Below are positions 28,736-39,253 of a stretch of DNA of 64,000 nucleotides, piece after piece. The DNA comes from Acetobacter senegalensis (GTDB lineage: Bacteria > Pseudomonadota > Alphaproteobacteria > Acetobacterales > Acetobacteraceae): NCBI RefSeq assembly GCF_001580995.1, contig NZ_LHZU01000132.1, forward strand, positions 1 through 64,000, read 5' to 3'. How positions within the stretch are numbered: the stretch's first letter is position 1; the number at the start of each line of letters is the position of its first letter. The translations under genes were made by a program, and so were the position numbers. The notes under the pieces were generated by a model. The model worked only from the letters and a program-made list of their open reading frames with translations. It made no database searches and was not told the DNA's origin.

Positions 28736-29542
28736 ATGCCGTTGGGCATGCGACTTGTAACCTGGAACATCAACTCCCTCCGCCTCCGCCTGCCAGTGCT
28801 GGAAAAGCTGGACGCCACCCTCGCGCCAGACATCATCTGCCTGCAGGAAACCAAAGTGCCAGACCCTCTTTTTCCGGCAGATGCATTGCGGAACATGGGG
28901 TTTGAGCACCTCCACTACAAAGGGATGAAGAGCTACAATGGCGTAGCCATCCTCTCGCGCCATCCTATTACGCCGCTTGAAAAACTGCCGGACTGGCATG
29001 GCAAGGAAGACTGCCGCCACATAAGCGCGCAGGTGCACCTGCCAAGCGGCCCTGTCGAACTGCACGATTTTTACGTGCCGGCAGGCGGCGATATTCCTGA
29101 TCCGGAAACCAATCCGAAATTTGCCCACAAGCTTGCCTTTGTGGAGGAAGTGACCGAGTGGTTCACCACCCGCAAACGGGACCGGACTGTGCTGGTTGGG
29201 GATTTCAATATTGCCCCACTGGAGCATGACGTCTGGAGTCACAAGCAGCTTCTGAATGTGGTCAGTCACACACCGCCAGAAACGGAACGCCTGAATGCGT
29301 GGCTGAATGTGGGTTTTGTTGACGCCATGCGCCACTTTGTCCCTGCCAGCGAGAAGCTTTACACATGGTGGTCCTACCGTAACCGGGACTGGAAGAAATC
29401 CAACCGTGGCCGCAGGCTGGACCATGTCTGGATTACGCCTGACCTTGTGCCAGACCTCACCGGCATGACCGTCGTGCGTGAAGCCCGAGACTGGGATACC
29501 CCGTCTGACCATGTGCCTGTGATTGTCGATTTCAGTCTGTAG
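28736..29542 (+). CDS. xth: Exodeoxyribonuclease III
   Basis: This EEP-fold nuclease removes 3' blocks and cleaves at AP sites in base-excision repair. The roughly 269-residue product has TWNINSLRLRLP (Asn ligand), DIICLQETK (catalytic Glu, about 40), DFYVPAGGD, LVGDFNIAP (about 158-166), the YTWWSYR segment and RRLDHVWIT, closing with SDHVPVIVDF containing the catalytic Asp-His. The start is one of two nearby in-frame ATGs (28736 or 28748); both lack a strong ribosome binding site. It is a single plus-strand gene followed by a rho-independent terminator. Confidence 0.96.
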   Translation: MPLGMRLVTWNINSLRLRLPVLEKLDATLAPDIICLQETKVPDPLFPADALRNMGFEHLHYKGMKSYNGVAILSRHPITPLEKLPDWHGKEDCRHISAQVHLPSGPVELHDFYVPAGGDIPDPETNPKFAHKLAFVEEVTEWFTTRKRDRTVLVGDFNIAPLEHDVWSHKQLLNVVSHTPPETERLNAWLNVGFVDAMRHFVPASEKLYTWWSYRNRDWKKSNRGRRLDHVWITPDLVPDLTGMTVVREARDWDTPSDHVPVIVDFSL

Positions 29543-29672
29543 CCATTGCTTGAACGCCTGCTGATAGGGATTGGTGCAGGATTTCGAGGGAGACAAAGCG
29601 GACATAAAGGACACGGACCAAATCTGCCGGGAGGAAAACCTCGCGCAATTTTAACCGCCAAACGCATTCAAC

Positions 29673-29709
29673 AGCCCAGAAGACCCACCGCGCCGTCGTC
29701 TGGGCTTTT
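29673..29709 (+). terminator. Probable rho-independent terminator downstream of xth
   Basis: Arms AGCCCAGA and TCTGGGCT pair perfectly around an 18-base loop and are followed by TTTTC, about 130 bp after the xth stop. Confidence 0.65.
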
Positions 29710-29738
29710 CAAGCAGTCGTTCACGAGGCGCATTGAAA

Positions 29739-29779
29739 AGTCAGACGTTGAGGGAGCGCGTTCCTGTGCACGTCTGACT
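29739..29779. repeat. Nine-base inverted repeat between xth and tamB
   Basis: AGTCAGACG (29739-29747) and CGTCTGACT (29771-29779) are perfect complements separated by 23 bases, whose middle (AGGGAGCGCGTTCCT) could extend the stem imperfectly. It is not followed by a T-run. The function is unknown. Confidence 0.6.
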
Positions 29780-29975
29780 ATGTTGTCTTTAGCCATCCCC
29801 GTCACACGCTACCTCGCGGCGGAAAGCCCGCTTGTTTTATCCTAAAATGCCGTGGCAGCCTTTATCTGCATACTTTTGAAACAGGCTCCAAAAAGAAAAC
29901 AGGGCTGCTGGCAATCAAGCCACAAGATAAAACTTCTCTGCCAGTTTCGCTCTGCTTTCCAAGCAACTGCCTCGC

Positions 29976-32900
29976 TTAATAACGGTACTGCCAAAGCAGG
30001 CCCACGCTGCTGCCCGGATCATTTTCCGGCGTGGTAAAGCCCGTTACGTTTCCGCCGGTGCCGACGGTGGTGTTCAGCTTGAGGTGTTTTGTCAGATCCA
30101 CCTGCACCTGTGCCTGCGTGCCTGAGCCAGAGGTTGCCTGCTTGGCCCCCACATAAACACCCTTCATTACGTATTTCCCGGCTTCCACCGTTGTTCCACC
30201 GTTGCCCACACCAGACCCGCCGCCAATAGCCAGACGGTCCAGATGCAGGGTTTTCCGCAATGTGCCCATCGGATCAAATGAGGTCATGCCAGTCAGCGTC
30301 GCCAACGCTGTTCCCAGTTCCACCATCTGCGTGGAAGAAAGGGAGTGGGCATCCGTGCCAAACAGCAACATGGCCAGCACCTGGTCCTGAGGCAGCGGCG
30401 GGTTGGAGACAAAGCTGATCTTGGGGGCGCTGGCGTATCCCCCCACCTTGAGCATGGCGGTCTCGCCATTCACCACACGGTCGGCTTCAAAATCCAGAGT
30501 GGGGTCAAGCTTGTGGCTCACGCCACTCCCGTTGAAAGCCACGCGCCCCTTGGTGAAGTTAAGAGAGATCCCGGCAAGGTCAAAGTTACCGCGCTTCAGG
30601 TCAAACCCGCCGGTAACCTGCGGTGCCTGCGCTGTGCCATTCACTTTGAGCTTGCCCGCCATTTCGGCATCAAGCCCATGCCCGCGGACGAAGAATTTAC
30701 CCGGCGATGTCACTGTCAGGTCCAGCCCGATGACGGCTGCCTTGGTGTTGGCTGTAGCCTCCTTGGGTTCCGGCGGTTTGTCACCAGGGCGAACCACATC
30801 AAGACGCGCCACGGAAGACGGCAGGGAGTTGGGGATGTTAATTTCCACCCGTGGCAGGGATATACCTCCCACAACATCCATACGGGCACTTACCTGCCCG
30901 CGTATGGCGATATCCGCGTTCATGACGGCTGTCAGCAGATCGCTGGAAATGGGCCGTGCGTTCTTGGCCGTAATATGCATGTCAATTGGCATGCCCGGCG
31001 CCATGACACCCACAGACCCTGTAACGCCGAGCGTGCCTTCACCCGCTTTGGCTGTCAGGTTCTGGATGACGACGTTCTCGTGCGAGCCGACAACCCGGCC
31101 ATTGATCTCCGCCAAATGAACGCCCTGAGCAAAATCCTGAAAATCCGCATTATGCAGATCAACTGTGCCCGTCACGTTGGGGGACGCCATGGTGCCAGCC
31201 ACCTGCATGGCAAGCTGCACATCGCCTTTGGCCTGCCGCGCCTGCGCACCCAGAACACCGTTGGCGATAGCCAGATCAAGATGCCCGTCAGACCGCAGAT
31301 TGATCGGCCCTGTTTTGGAAAGCGGAGCCGTGCCAGCCACAGTCAGCGCCAGCTTCGGCCCCGCCGCTGCCTTTACGTTCACCTTCGCTGCTGTCCCGGC
31401 CAGATCAGCCTGCGCATCCACACTTAACGCCGGAATGGAGGCTGCTGCACTGCTGCCGTCCATTCTCAACCCGCGCCCGGTCAGATGCACCTGTCCGGTC
31501 GGCCGATCCATGCTGCCCGCAACCTTGGCCTGAAGGGAAAGATCACCCTGCGCATGCACATCTGGCGCAAATGGACGCGCCAGAGCAGGCGTCACGTGCC
31601 GGATATCTGCCGTAACGGACAGTGTGGGCTTGATGCGCCCTGCCACATCCAATGTGGCGGGTTCGGCCCCACGCGTGCTGAGAGTAGCACGCAGACGGTC
31701 CACCCCCATTGTGTCGCCAAAGGAAACCAGCGCGGGCGCCAGCAGCTTGAGGGATTCTTCCTTGGCGGTTGCCGCCAGTTTCTGCACCTTCACCTGCTTT
31801 GCAGGCAGATTAAGCAGTGCCGCCGTATCCAGAGACAACGGACTCCCTGACCAGCTTGCCGGACCAATCTGCGCTGTCAGCGCCATAGCGCTGTCTGGCC
31901 CTTTGGCCGTTACCCGTGCCTGCCCTGTAACACCCGCAGCAGAGAGACCGGCCAGCTTCAACGTCAGATCTGCATCCGGATGCGCAGCAGGGTCACGCAC
32001 TGTGCCCGCCAGCGCCAGAGACCCGATTTTAACCTGAGCAGTTGAGACATTGCCGTCCAGCTTCAGCGCTACCTGAGGTTTCTCGCCCACCTGCGTGGTC
32101 TGAACAGACGCCGCCAGTGCTCCGGCAATCTGCTGACCAATCAGGTTTCTGAAATCTGCCAGCCGCCCGATTTTGAGGGTTAAATTCCCCAACGGCACAA
32201 CCTCTCCCTGCGGCAGCGAGAGGTCACCCTCCCCTTGCAAGCTGTTCCAGGAGAGTTTTTTCAGATCAAGCTGGCGCGCGCCTTTTTCATCCTGCGCAAA
32301 GGTCGCATCCAACAGCAGAGGCGCTTTATCAACTGAGCCGTTTGCCGTCAGCGCGCCCGTGGGCGCGGAGGGAAGATGCGTCAATGCCGCGTCCAGCACG
32401 ACGGGGCCACGCGGCATGGTGGCAGTGCCGGGATCACCTTCCATATGGAGGGTGGCGGCAAAGTCCTGCATCAGCCCTTTGGCGTTCAATGCAAGGGTCA
32501 GTCCGCCACGCAGTGAGGGCAGTGCCTTGCTCAGGTCCGGCAACGCCAAGGTGGAGGCAACATCCATATCATGGCCGGTATTCACCCGCCCATGCGCTGC
32601 CAGATGGAACGCCTGCCCGTCCACAGCCAGCTTGGTGATATCCACCTGTTGCCCGCCAGAACTTTCTGCCTTTTCGGCCTTCGCTGTGGCTTTGTCTGTT
32701 TCAGGCTTATGAGGCGTCTCGTCAGCAACCTTGCCAGCCCCATGATTAGTTGCCGCAGGCTTCACACCGTTCTGCGGCGCAGCCAGTTCCGGGCCATTAT
32801 CCTTCTTGGGAACCGTTTTTTCCGAACTCCCTTCCGGCTGCACCATTCCGGGTTCCAACGGGCGAAGCGTTGTGACAAGCGAGAACGTTCCCTTCGGGCC

Positions 32901-34367
32901 GATCAGCCCGACTGCCTGTGGCTGGCCACCCGTAATAGCCAAGGTGCCATCCGCACTAACATGCGTATCACCCGTTGCTTTGGCAGGAAGATCAAACGCG
33001 GCTTTCATGCCCATCTGCCCCTGCAGGGGCATATTGCCCATCTGCCCGAAAGGACGCAGATCAGGCAGTGCCAGTTCCAGCGTGCCGCGCTGTGGCGCGG
33101 CTGTCATCACATTGCCGGTCAGATGCAACAGCGGGTGCGACACATCCAGTACCAACGGCCTGCCATCCGCCTGCGGAGAAATTGTAGCATCCAGTTGCAC
33201 CGGGGCACTGGCCAGCAAGGTGGGGGCGGAACCCGGAAGCCTTACACCATCCGCCGTCATGACCAGATGCATCTGGTCCGCCGCGCCGGGGTGACCGCTC
33301 TGCCCGGTAAAGGCAGCCTTCAACGTGCCAACTCCCGCGCCAGATGCCACAAGCCGGTCTATCTGAAGGGAGCCGGTCCCATCCGGCTGGCTCATCTTGC
33401 CTTTTAGCTGTGTCACCAGATGAATGGCGTCCCACCCCAGATCAGGACGCAAGGCCAGCTTGGGCGCATCCAGTTGCGCCCTAAGGCTGCCCAGTTTTTC
33501 ACCCAGCAGATCAAGCACGCCGTCCGCCTTGGCGGTAATCGGCCCTGCTCCGGCAGAAAACGCCAGAACCGCAGCGTTTGTTGGCCCCTTGATATCCAGA
33601 GAGAGCGCAAGCGGGGTCAGTTGCGGCATTTGCAGTTTGGTGGCTGCAAAGCCATCTTTTCCTTCCTTGGCGTCCAGATGCAGGCCCAGCTTGCCGCCGC
33701 CCGTAGTGGTGGCCAGATCAATCTGCCCTTCTGCATCAAGCCGCTTCACACTCAGCGCGATGTCCGATCTGGGCAAGGATGGCAGCGTCAGCCCATTCAG
33801 CACCGGATCAATGGACGATAACCGACCGTGCCCTCCCAGCGAGAAACTGGCTGCGGTTCCCGCCAGTGGGGCACCCACGTTGATCCGCCGCACGGCAAGA
33901 TCCTGAATATCGATCCCCAACCCCAGACTGGATTTACTGGTGGATGGCTTGGCAGGGACTGCCTGTGTGTCAGACACCGGCAGACGCGGGATATCCAGTT
34001 GATCCGCCTTGATCGCGTAAATGCGGGCCGTACGCCCAACCAGACTTAAAGGAGACCAGTTAAGGTCAATATTCTTCAGCGACAGCCACACGCCCTGCTT
34101 ATCGTGCAGCGCAATGGAATCCAGATGGAAATTATCCGGAAACCGGCCTGAAAGCCCGGAAAGCGCCACCATCCCCCCTGTAAGGGAAGTTGTCTGCTGC
34201 ATCAGCAGCCGTCGGCCCGGCCCGGTATTGGCGCCAACCAGAATAACCCCAACCGCCAGACCTGCCACGCCAGCCAGAACGCCAACTGTCAGCCCGGCAA
34301 TGCGCCCTGCACGCCGCAAAGCGCTGCGGCGCGGCGGTGCGGGCATATCCCCATCCTGCCCCGCCAT
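29976..34367 (-). CDS. tamB: Translocation and assembly module protein TamB (AsmA-like/DUF490)
   Basis: TamB is a very long periplasm-spanning protein anchored in the inner membrane that works with TamA and is implicated in outer-membrane protein assembly and phospholipid transport. The 1463-residue product has one N-terminal transmembrane segment (about residues 20-45). A long series of beta-strand-rich repeats with hydrophobic grooves follows, a Lys/Glu/Pro-rich insertion near 520-590, and a C-terminal DUF490 domain (about 1150-1463) ending in the aromatic GLLWQYRY that docks to TamA. Its ATG overlaps the last base of the tamA stop (TGATG), so the pair is translationally coupled. Confidence 0.95.
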   Translation of the reverse strand: MAGQDGDMPAPPRRSALRRAGRIAGLTVGVLAGVAGLAVGVILVGANTGPGRRLLMQQTTSLTGGMVALSGLSGRFPDNFHLDSIALHDKQGVWLSLKNIDLNWSPLSLVGRTARIYAIKADQLDIPRLPVSDTQAVPAKPSTSKSSLGLGIDIQDLAVRRINVGAPLAGTAASFSLGGHGRLSSIDPVLNGLTLPSLPRSDIALSVKRLDAEGQIDLATTTGGGKLGLHLDAKEGKDGFAATKLQMPQLTPLALSLDIKGPTNAAVLAFSAGAGPITAKADGVLDLLGEKLGSLRAQLDAPKLALRPDLGWDAIHLVTQLKGKMSQPDGTGSLQIDRLVASGAGVGTLKAAFTGQSGHPGAADQMHLVMTADGVRLPGSAPTLLASAPVQLDATISPQADGRPLVLDVSHPLLHLTGNVMTAAPQRGTLELALPDLRPFGQMGNMPLQGQMGMKAAFDLPAKATGDTHVSADGTLAITGGQPQAVGLIGPKGTFSLVTTLRPLEPGMVQPEGSSEKTVPKKDNGPELAAPQNGVKPAATNHGAGKVADETPHKPETDKATAKAEKAESSGGQQVDITKLAVDGQAFHLAAHGRVNTGHDMDVASTLALPDLSKALPSLRGGLTLALNAKGLMQDFAATLHMEGDPGTATMPRGPVVLDAALTHLPSAPTGALTANGSVDKAPLLLDATFAQDEKGARQLDLKKLSWNSLQGEGDLSLPQGEVVPLGNLTLKIGRLADFRNLIGQQIAGALAASVQTTQVGEKPQVALKLDGNVSTAQVKIGSLALAGTVRDPAAHPDADLTLKLAGLSAAGVTGQARVTAKGPDSAMALTAQIGPASWSGSPLSLDTAALLNLPAKQVKVQKLAATAKEESLKLLAPALVSFGDTMGVDRLRATLSTRGAEPATLDVAGRIKPTLSVTADIRHVTPALARPFAPDVHAQGDLSLQAKVAGSMDRPTGQVHLTGRGLRMDGSSAAASIPALSVDAQADLAGTAAKVNVKAAAGPKLALTVAGTAPLSKTGPINLRSDGHLDLAIANGVLGAQARQAKGDVQLAMQVAGTMASPNVTGTVDLHNADFQDFAQGVHLAEINGRVVGSHENVVIQNLTAKAGEGTLGVTGSVGVMAPGMPIDMHITAKNARPISSDLLTAVMNADIAIRGQVSARMDVVGGISLPRVEINIPNSLPSSVARLDVVRPGDKPPEPKEATANTKAAVIGLDLTVTSPGKFFVRGHGLDAEMAGKLKVNGTAQAPQVTGGFDLKRGNFDLAGISLNFTKGRVAFNGSGVSHKLDPTLDFEADRVVNGETAMLKVGGYASAPKISFVSNPPLPQDQVLAMLLFGTDAHSLSSTQMVELGTALATLTGMTSFDPMGTLRKTLHLDRLAIGGGSGVGNGGTTVEAGKYVMKGVYVGAKQATSGSGTQAQVQVDLTKHLKLNTTVGTGGNVTGFTTPENDPGSSVGLLWQYRY

Positions 34368-36307
34368 CAGAACGTTTCTCCCAGCCCTATATAAAGGTCC
34401 CACTTGTCTCCACGATGCGGACGGTTGAGCGGAACCGCCACATCCACGCGCACTGGGCCAATAGGCGTGTAGTACCGAACGCCACCGCCCGCGCCCACGC
34501 GCAGAGTGCCTGTAAAGGGAGAACTGCTGCTGCCCACCTGCCCGGCATCCACAAACCCGGCCATACCAAAACTCTTGAACAGCCGCTGCCGGTATTCAAC
34601 CGTGCCTGCATCCAGCGAAGTACCGCCGATGGCGTAGCGGGTACGGCCATATTGCGGCCCCACGCCCTGCCAGCGATACCCGCGCACGGTAGCACTGCCC
34701 CCCGCATACATGCGCTGATCTGGTGGAATATCGTAGGTTCCAGCCCCCTGAATACTGCCAATGGTTCCGCGAATAGCCAGAATACTGCGCCCGGGCTTGC
34801 TGATCCCCAGATGTTTGAGGTCAAAATAATACGAGGCAGACGCATTCATGATCGTGAAGAAAGACGTGCCACTCCCCTTGCTCCCCAAGGAGATGGAAGG
34901 CGAAATATTCACGTTGGCACGCACGCCATGAGTGGCAGGTTCAATGGGGTTCCCAACTTCCGTATTATCAAAGGTCGCGCCCAGAGGCAGAGAACCGATG
35001 GTGTAATCACGCGTCACGCCAAACTGTTCAATCTGCTCCTGCTCTCCGGCCACCCCGAAATTGACATTCCAGTAGCGGTCAATCTGGCGCGTAATCCCGG
35101 CGCGCACCAGAAAAGCCGTCTGCCGGTAGGACCAGAACAACTGCCGCAAGGCCTCAACACGCACGCTCAGATTCTGCTTGCGGCTGTAAAAACCGGGTTT
35201 GAAGAAATCTGCATACACATCATACCCCAGCCCCTGCTGGGCCGACCCACCCAGACCGGTAACCAGTGCCGTCAGCTTCAGCCGTTCCGCGTTGCCCAGC
35301 AGATTGTAGTGGGTCCATGTCACGCCGCCACGCACCCCCAGATCTGTTGAATACCCGGCTTCCGCCCCTACAGAACGGCGCTTGGCTTCCTGAAATGTAA
35401 AATCAAGCGGCATGGTGCCGTTTACTGGCTGCGTTGCCCCATCCTTGACCGCCACGTTGGAAAACACGCCCAGAGAGGTCAGATCCTGTCGGGCTGCATC
35501 AATTTTGGATGGCTGGTAAAGCTGGCCTTCTTTCAGCGTCAGTTGTCGCCTTACAAAAGGCTCCCGCACCCGTTTGAGGCCAGACACATCAATCCGGCCC
35601 ACATTCAGCACCGGCCCGGGTGAGACAGGATACACAACATCCAGCGTGCGAGTTTGCGGGCGCAGATAGGCTTGCGGCTTTTCCACCTGCGCCAGCGCAT
35701 GGCCATCTTCCCGCAGGGCATCCAGCAGCGTGCCTCCGGCCCCCAGCACCGTCTCCGCTTCGGCCGCATCCCCTGTTTTCAGGGTGAACGCGGCTTTCTG
35801 CTCAGGTGTCAGCTCCGCCGGACCATTGGTTTTTTCGTCAACCAGCTTGACCGAACCCAGATGATACAGAGGGCCTTTTTCTACCGAGATATCGGCAGTC
35901 ACCTTCTCATTGGCGGGAACCGATTCAATCCAGTTGGAAAGTGCCGGAGACTGGCCATCCATCACCACTGCGTCTTTGTCCTTGGCGCGGTGAAGGGTGA
36001 TTTTTACCGTTCCTTCATAATACCCATAGCTTTCCAGCGCGGATTTCAGGCGGTCATACTCATTGCGCACGCGCCCGGCGAGGGCAAAAGGCCCCACAGC
36101 ATGCGTCCCCTGAAGGCCCAGCAGATCAGAAGATGATTTCAGCGCCGCATCCAGATCAGCCTGCCCGGTGGGCTTCAGGTTGGTCACATAAGCCTGCGTT
36201 TCCGCCGCCCAGGACCAGCCGCCCGCCGCCACACCCCACAGGGAAAAACCAACAACCACACGATTCGCCGTCAGCACGAGTCCGTTCAGGATGCCTCTAC
36301 CGCTCAT
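34367..36307 (-). CDS. tamA: Outer-membrane assembly protein TamA (BamA/Omp85 family)
   Basis: The 646-residue product has a signal peptide (cleavage likely near WSWAAE, about residue 35), three POTRA-like domains (about 40-310, including the SGLKRVREPFVRRQL segment of the last), and a C-terminal 16-strand barrel. The barrel has the Omp85 hallmark VRGYRW near 555 and FVDAGQV near 590, and ends in Phe (LGETF) as needed for insertion by BAM. It is the first gene of tamA-tamB. A GTG two codons upstream is an alternative start. The nearest upstream gene, plsC, is divergent, about 280 bp away. Confidence 0.95.
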   Translation of the reverse strand: MSGRGILNGLVLTANRVVVGFSLWGVAAGGWSWAAETQAYVTNLKPTGQADLDAALKSSSDLLGLQGTHAVGPFALAGRVRNEYDRLKSALESYGYYEGTVKITLHRAKDKDAVVMDGQSPALSNWIESVPANEKVTADISVEKGPLYHLGSVKLVDEKTNGPAELTPEQKAAFTLKTGDAAEAETVLGAGGTLLDALREDGHALAQVEKPQAYLRPQTRTLDVVYPVSPGPVLNVGRIDVSGLKRVREPFVRRQLTLKEGQLYQPSKIDAARQDLTSLGVFSNVAVKDGATQPVNGTMPLDFTFQEAKRRSVGAEAGYSTDLGVRGGVTWTHYNLLGNAERLKLTALVTGLGGSAQQGLGYDVYADFFKPGFYSRKQNLSVRVEALRQLFWSYRQTAFLVRAGITRQIDRYWNVNFGVAGEQEQIEQFGVTRDYTIGSLPLGATFDNTEVGNPIEPATHGVRANVNISPSISLGSKGSGTSFFTIMNASASYYFDLKHLGISKPGRSILAIRGTIGSIQGAGTYDIPPDQRMYAGGSATVRGYRWQGVGPQYGRTRYAIGGTSLDAGTVEYRQRLFKSFGMAGFVDAGQVGSSSSPFTGTLRVGAGGGVRYYTPIGPVRVDVAVPLNRPHRGDKWDLYIGLGETF

Positions 36308-36587
36308 CCTCACCCGTTTCTTTCCGCCTGCCGTTGCACCGTTGCCGCCACTTTCTCATCTGTGTTTTTTCAAGGTCTGCATTGCTCCATGCCGTATCAC
36401 CATGACGAAAATACGGTCAGTCGCACAGCACAGTCCAACAGAATGGGTCTTTTCGCCTTTGTGCCATCTCTGACACGGATTGCGAAGCACGATTGTCCAC
36501 CTCCATAAGTTCGCGTTATGAAAGCCGCATGGTTTTTCATTCCTGTTGCCTGAGCAAAACCTGCCACGCTGTGGCAGGGGCAAGAAC

Positions 36588-37667
36588 ATGACCCGCGCTC
36601 GCCCTGCGCCAAAGCGCTCTTCTGCTCCTTCCGGCCCTACCGATCCCGCCGCCCTTTCGCCCCTTCCTGTCTGGGCGGAACGGCTCTGCACGCTCTCTGC
36701 CAACATCCGTGGCAGCCTGCGTCTGGGCGGGATCGTGTTCTGGGTGCCGCTTTCAGTCGGGTTTGAAGCGTGCCTGCTTCTTGTTCCGGGCACGGCAAAA
36801 ATCAGATGGACGCGTGTCATCTGGGGCGTGCTGTGCAAACTGCTGGGTGTGCGTATTCGGGTAGTGGGCAAACGGGCGGGCACGGTTGGCGGCCTACGCG
36901 CCCGCAAAAGGGGTGAGCGACCCGTCATATACATCTCCAACCATTCTTCATGGCTGGATGTGCCCATTCTGGGGACGATTCTGCCTTCCGTCTTCGTTGC
37001 CAAAGGCGACATTGAAAACTGGCCCATCATGGGGCTGGTCTCCAAAATCGGGCGTACCATTTTTGTCAGCCGCCAGCGCAGCACAACAGGCCGCGAACGC
37101 GATCAGATGATTCGTCGCATGGTGGATGGTGACAATCTGGTGTTGTTTCCAGAGGGCACATCGTCTGATGGATCACGCGTACTGCCCTTCATGTCCGCCT
37201 TCTTTGCCATCGCCAAACTGCCCAAACTGCGTGATGGTATGGACAAATCACTCCTGCCCATCACGTATGAACCGGGCATGACACCCATTATCCAGCCCGT
37301 GTCCGTGGTGTATGACAGGCTGGAGGGTTTGCCCGTCCAGCGCCTGCGTCGGCCCGTGTTTGCATGGTATGGAGACATGGATCTCGGCCCGCACCTCTGG
37401 CAGATGGTGCAATGGAAATCCCTTCAGGCCAGCGTGATCCTGCACGAACCGCTAGACCCGGAACTGTTCCCCAGCCGCAAGGCTCTGGCTCAGACCGCGT
37501 GGCATGCAGTGGCCAATGGCGCGGCAGAACTCCGCCAGAATGAAGAAGGCAGCACACAGCCCGGTCGCTGTGATCCTGCCGAGCTTCCGTGCAATAAAAC
37601 AGGATTTCTCAAACGTCAGCTTGACAGAGTGGCCTCCAGTTTTGCTTCATACAGAAACAGGCACTGA
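36588..37667 (+). CDS. plsC: 1-acyl-sn-glycerol-3-phosphate acyltransferase (PlsC family)
   Basis: PlsC acylates lysophosphatidic acid to phosphatidic acid at the inner membrane. The 359-residue protein has an N-terminal hydrophobic segment (about 45-65), the catalytic HX4D box as NHSSWLD (about 122), the FVAKGDIENWPIMG substrate segment and FPEGTSSDG (about 190-198). It is longer than E. coli PlsC (about 245), with roughly 40 N-terminal and 60 C-terminal extra residues of no recognised domain. The ATG has AGGGG about eight bases upstream. A role in ornithine-lipid acylation (OlsA-like) cannot be excluded. Confidence 0.9.
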   Translation: MTRARPAPKRSSAPSGPTDPAALSPLPVWAERLCTLSANIRGSLRLGGIVFWVPLSVGFEACLLLVPGTAKIRWTRVIWGVLCKLLGVRIRVVGKRAGTVGGLRARKRGERPVIYISNHSSWLDVPILGTILPSVFVAKGDIENWPIMGLVSKIGRTIFVSRQRSTTGRERDQMIRRMVDGDNLVLFPEGTSSDGSRVLPFMSAFFAIAKLPKLRDGMDKSLLPITYEPGMTPIIQPVSVVYDRLEGLPVQRLRRPVFAWYGDMDLGPHLWQMVQWKSLQASVILHEPLDPELFPSRKALAQTAWHAVANGAAELRQNEEGSTQPGRCDPAELPCNKTGFLKRQLDRVASSFASYRNRH

Positions 37668-37831
37668 GCAGACGAAAAAAAACGGCTGCTCCACATGCAG
37701 GAATACCCTGCGGAAGGAGGTCTCTCCTGTCGGTTTCAGAACACAGAACTCTGGCACGGATATCCTTGATGTGAGAAAAGAGGCTTGACCTCGGACGCTG
37801 TCCGCCTGATTTCCTCCCCCTGCCGTATGGA

Positions 37832-39253
37832 ATGGGCCTGCGGCACGCCGGAGCCCCTGTTGTCATGACTGGATCGACCACCGCCCTGTCTCCCTCTCGC
37901 CGCGGCCTGCATGTCATCACATGGGGCTGCCAGATGAATGTGTATGACAGCGCCCGCATGAGCGATGTGCTGCGCCCGCTGGGTTACCAATCCGTGGATG
38001 CGCCTGAAGCTGCGGACATGATTATCCTCAATACCTGCCACATCCGTGACAAAGCGGCGGAAAAGGTATTTTCCGAGCTTGGCCGCCTGCGCAAAATCAA
38101 GGAAGCCCGCAAGGAAGAAGGCGCGCAGACCATTATTGCCGTGGCTGGCTGCGTGGCACAGGCCGAAGGGCAGGAAATTCTGACCCGTGCCCCTTACGTG
38201 GATATCGTGCTCGGCCCGCAGACCTACCACCGCCTACCGGAAATGGTGGCCCGAGCCGCCCGTGCTGGCGGTGCGGTCATTGATACCGATTTCCCGGCAG
38301 AACAGAAGTTTGACTTCCTGCCAGATGCAGCCGCACCGCAGACACCGGGCAACTACACAGCTTTCCTCACCATTCAGGAAGGGTGTGATAAATTCTGCTC
38401 CTTCTGCGTGGTGCCTTACACCCGGGGCGCCGAAAGCAGCCGTTCCGTGGCCTCCGTTCTGGCGGAAGCCCGCCGCATGGCGGAAAGCGGCGTGAAAGAA
38501 ATCAGCCTGCTGGGCCAGAACGTGAACGCCTATCATGGGGAAGGACCGGATGGGACTGTCTGGGGGCTGGCACAACTTGCGAACGCCCTTGCAACCATTC
38601 CGGGCCTCTCGCGTCTTCGGTACACAACATCGCACCCGCGTGATATGGATGACGCCCTGATCAACGCCCATCGTGATCTGCCAGCGCTCATGCCGTTCCT
38701 GCACCTGCCAGTGCAGTCCGGCTCCGACCGCATCCTGCGGGCGATGAACCGCGGCCACACGGCTGACGAGTATCGGGACATTGTCCGCAGGCTGCGTGAC
38801 GCCCGGCCAGATCTGGCCCTTTCCTCAGATTTCATTGTCGGTCATCCGGGTGAAACGGATGAAGATTTTGAAGCCACCATGCAACTGGTGCGGGATGTCA
38901 CGTTTGCGCAGGCCTATTCCTTCAAATACTCCCCGCGCCCCGGCACGCCAGCAGCCGGTGCGCCGCTACAGGTGCCAGAGGATGTGAAGGATGCCCGCCT
39001 GCAGGCACTTCAGGCCCTGCTTCGCCAGCAGCAGGATGCCTTTAACGCTGCCTTGGTCGGGCAGACCATTCCCGTGCTCTTTACCGGGGAAGGCCGCAAG
39101 CCGGGTCAGATTGCAGGGCGTTCCCCCTGGCTTCAGCCCGTTCATGTTTCTGGCCCGCGTCATCTGATCGGTCAGGAACTGCCTGTCAGAATTACTGAGC
39201 GCCTGACCAATTCACTGGGGGGCGCTTTGGTAGAGGAGACCGTGTACGCTTGA
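37832..39253 (+). CDS. miaB: tRNA-2-methylthio-N6-dimethylallyladenosine synthase MiaB
   Basis: MiaB is a radical-SAM enzyme adding the methylthio group to i6A37 of tRNAs reading UNN codons. The 473-residue protein has the N-terminal methylthiotransferase domain with three cluster-binding cysteines (Cys33 in WGCQMN, Cys69 in NTCHIRDKA, Cys107 in AGCVAQ), the radical-SAM CxxxCxxC at 185-192 ([10 protein letters not shown]), LLGQNVNAY and a C-terminal TRAM domain (about 405-470). ATG at 37832 or 37865 could be used. Its stop overlaps the phoH start (TTGA), making it the first gene of a miaB-phoH-ybeY-corC operon, a common proteobacterial order. Confidence 0.96.
   Translation: MGLRHAGAPVVMTGSTTALSPSRRGLHVITWGCQMNVYDSARMSDVLRPLGYQSVDAPEAADMIILNTCHIRDKAAEKVFSELGRLRKIKEARKEEGAQTIIAVAGCVAQAEGQEILTRAPYVDIVLGPQTYHRLPEMVARAARAGGAVIDTDFPAEQKFDFLPDAAAPQTPGNYTAFLTIQEGCDKFCSFCVVPYTRGAESSRSVASVLAEARRMAESGVKEISLLGQNVNAYHGEGPDGTVWGLAQLANALATIPGLSRLRYTTSHPRDMDDALINAHRDLPALMPFLHLPVQSGSDRILRAMNRGHTADEYRDIVRRLRDARPDLALSSDFIVGHPGETDEDFEATMQLVRDVTFAQAYSFKYSPRPGTPAAGAPLQVPEDVKDARLQALQALLRQQQDAFNAALVGQTIPVLFTGEGRKPGQIAGRSPWLQPVHVSGPRHLIGQELPVRITERLTNSLGGALVEETVYA

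Larger units (their letters stand above)
29543..29975. other. Intergenic region with terminator and a large hairpin
   Basis: About 430 bp between xth and the 3' end of tamB. It contains a terminator-like hairpin and a second nine-base inverted repeat (both entered separately). No tRNA, conserved small RNA or convincing coding frame is seen. Confidence 0.5.

Noticed and set aside
29976-34367. Many plus-strand frames opposite tamB, up to 360 codons
   Set aside because: They are antisense to a well-supported tamB gene with TM anchor and conserved C terminus; the translated sequences have no recognisable domain.
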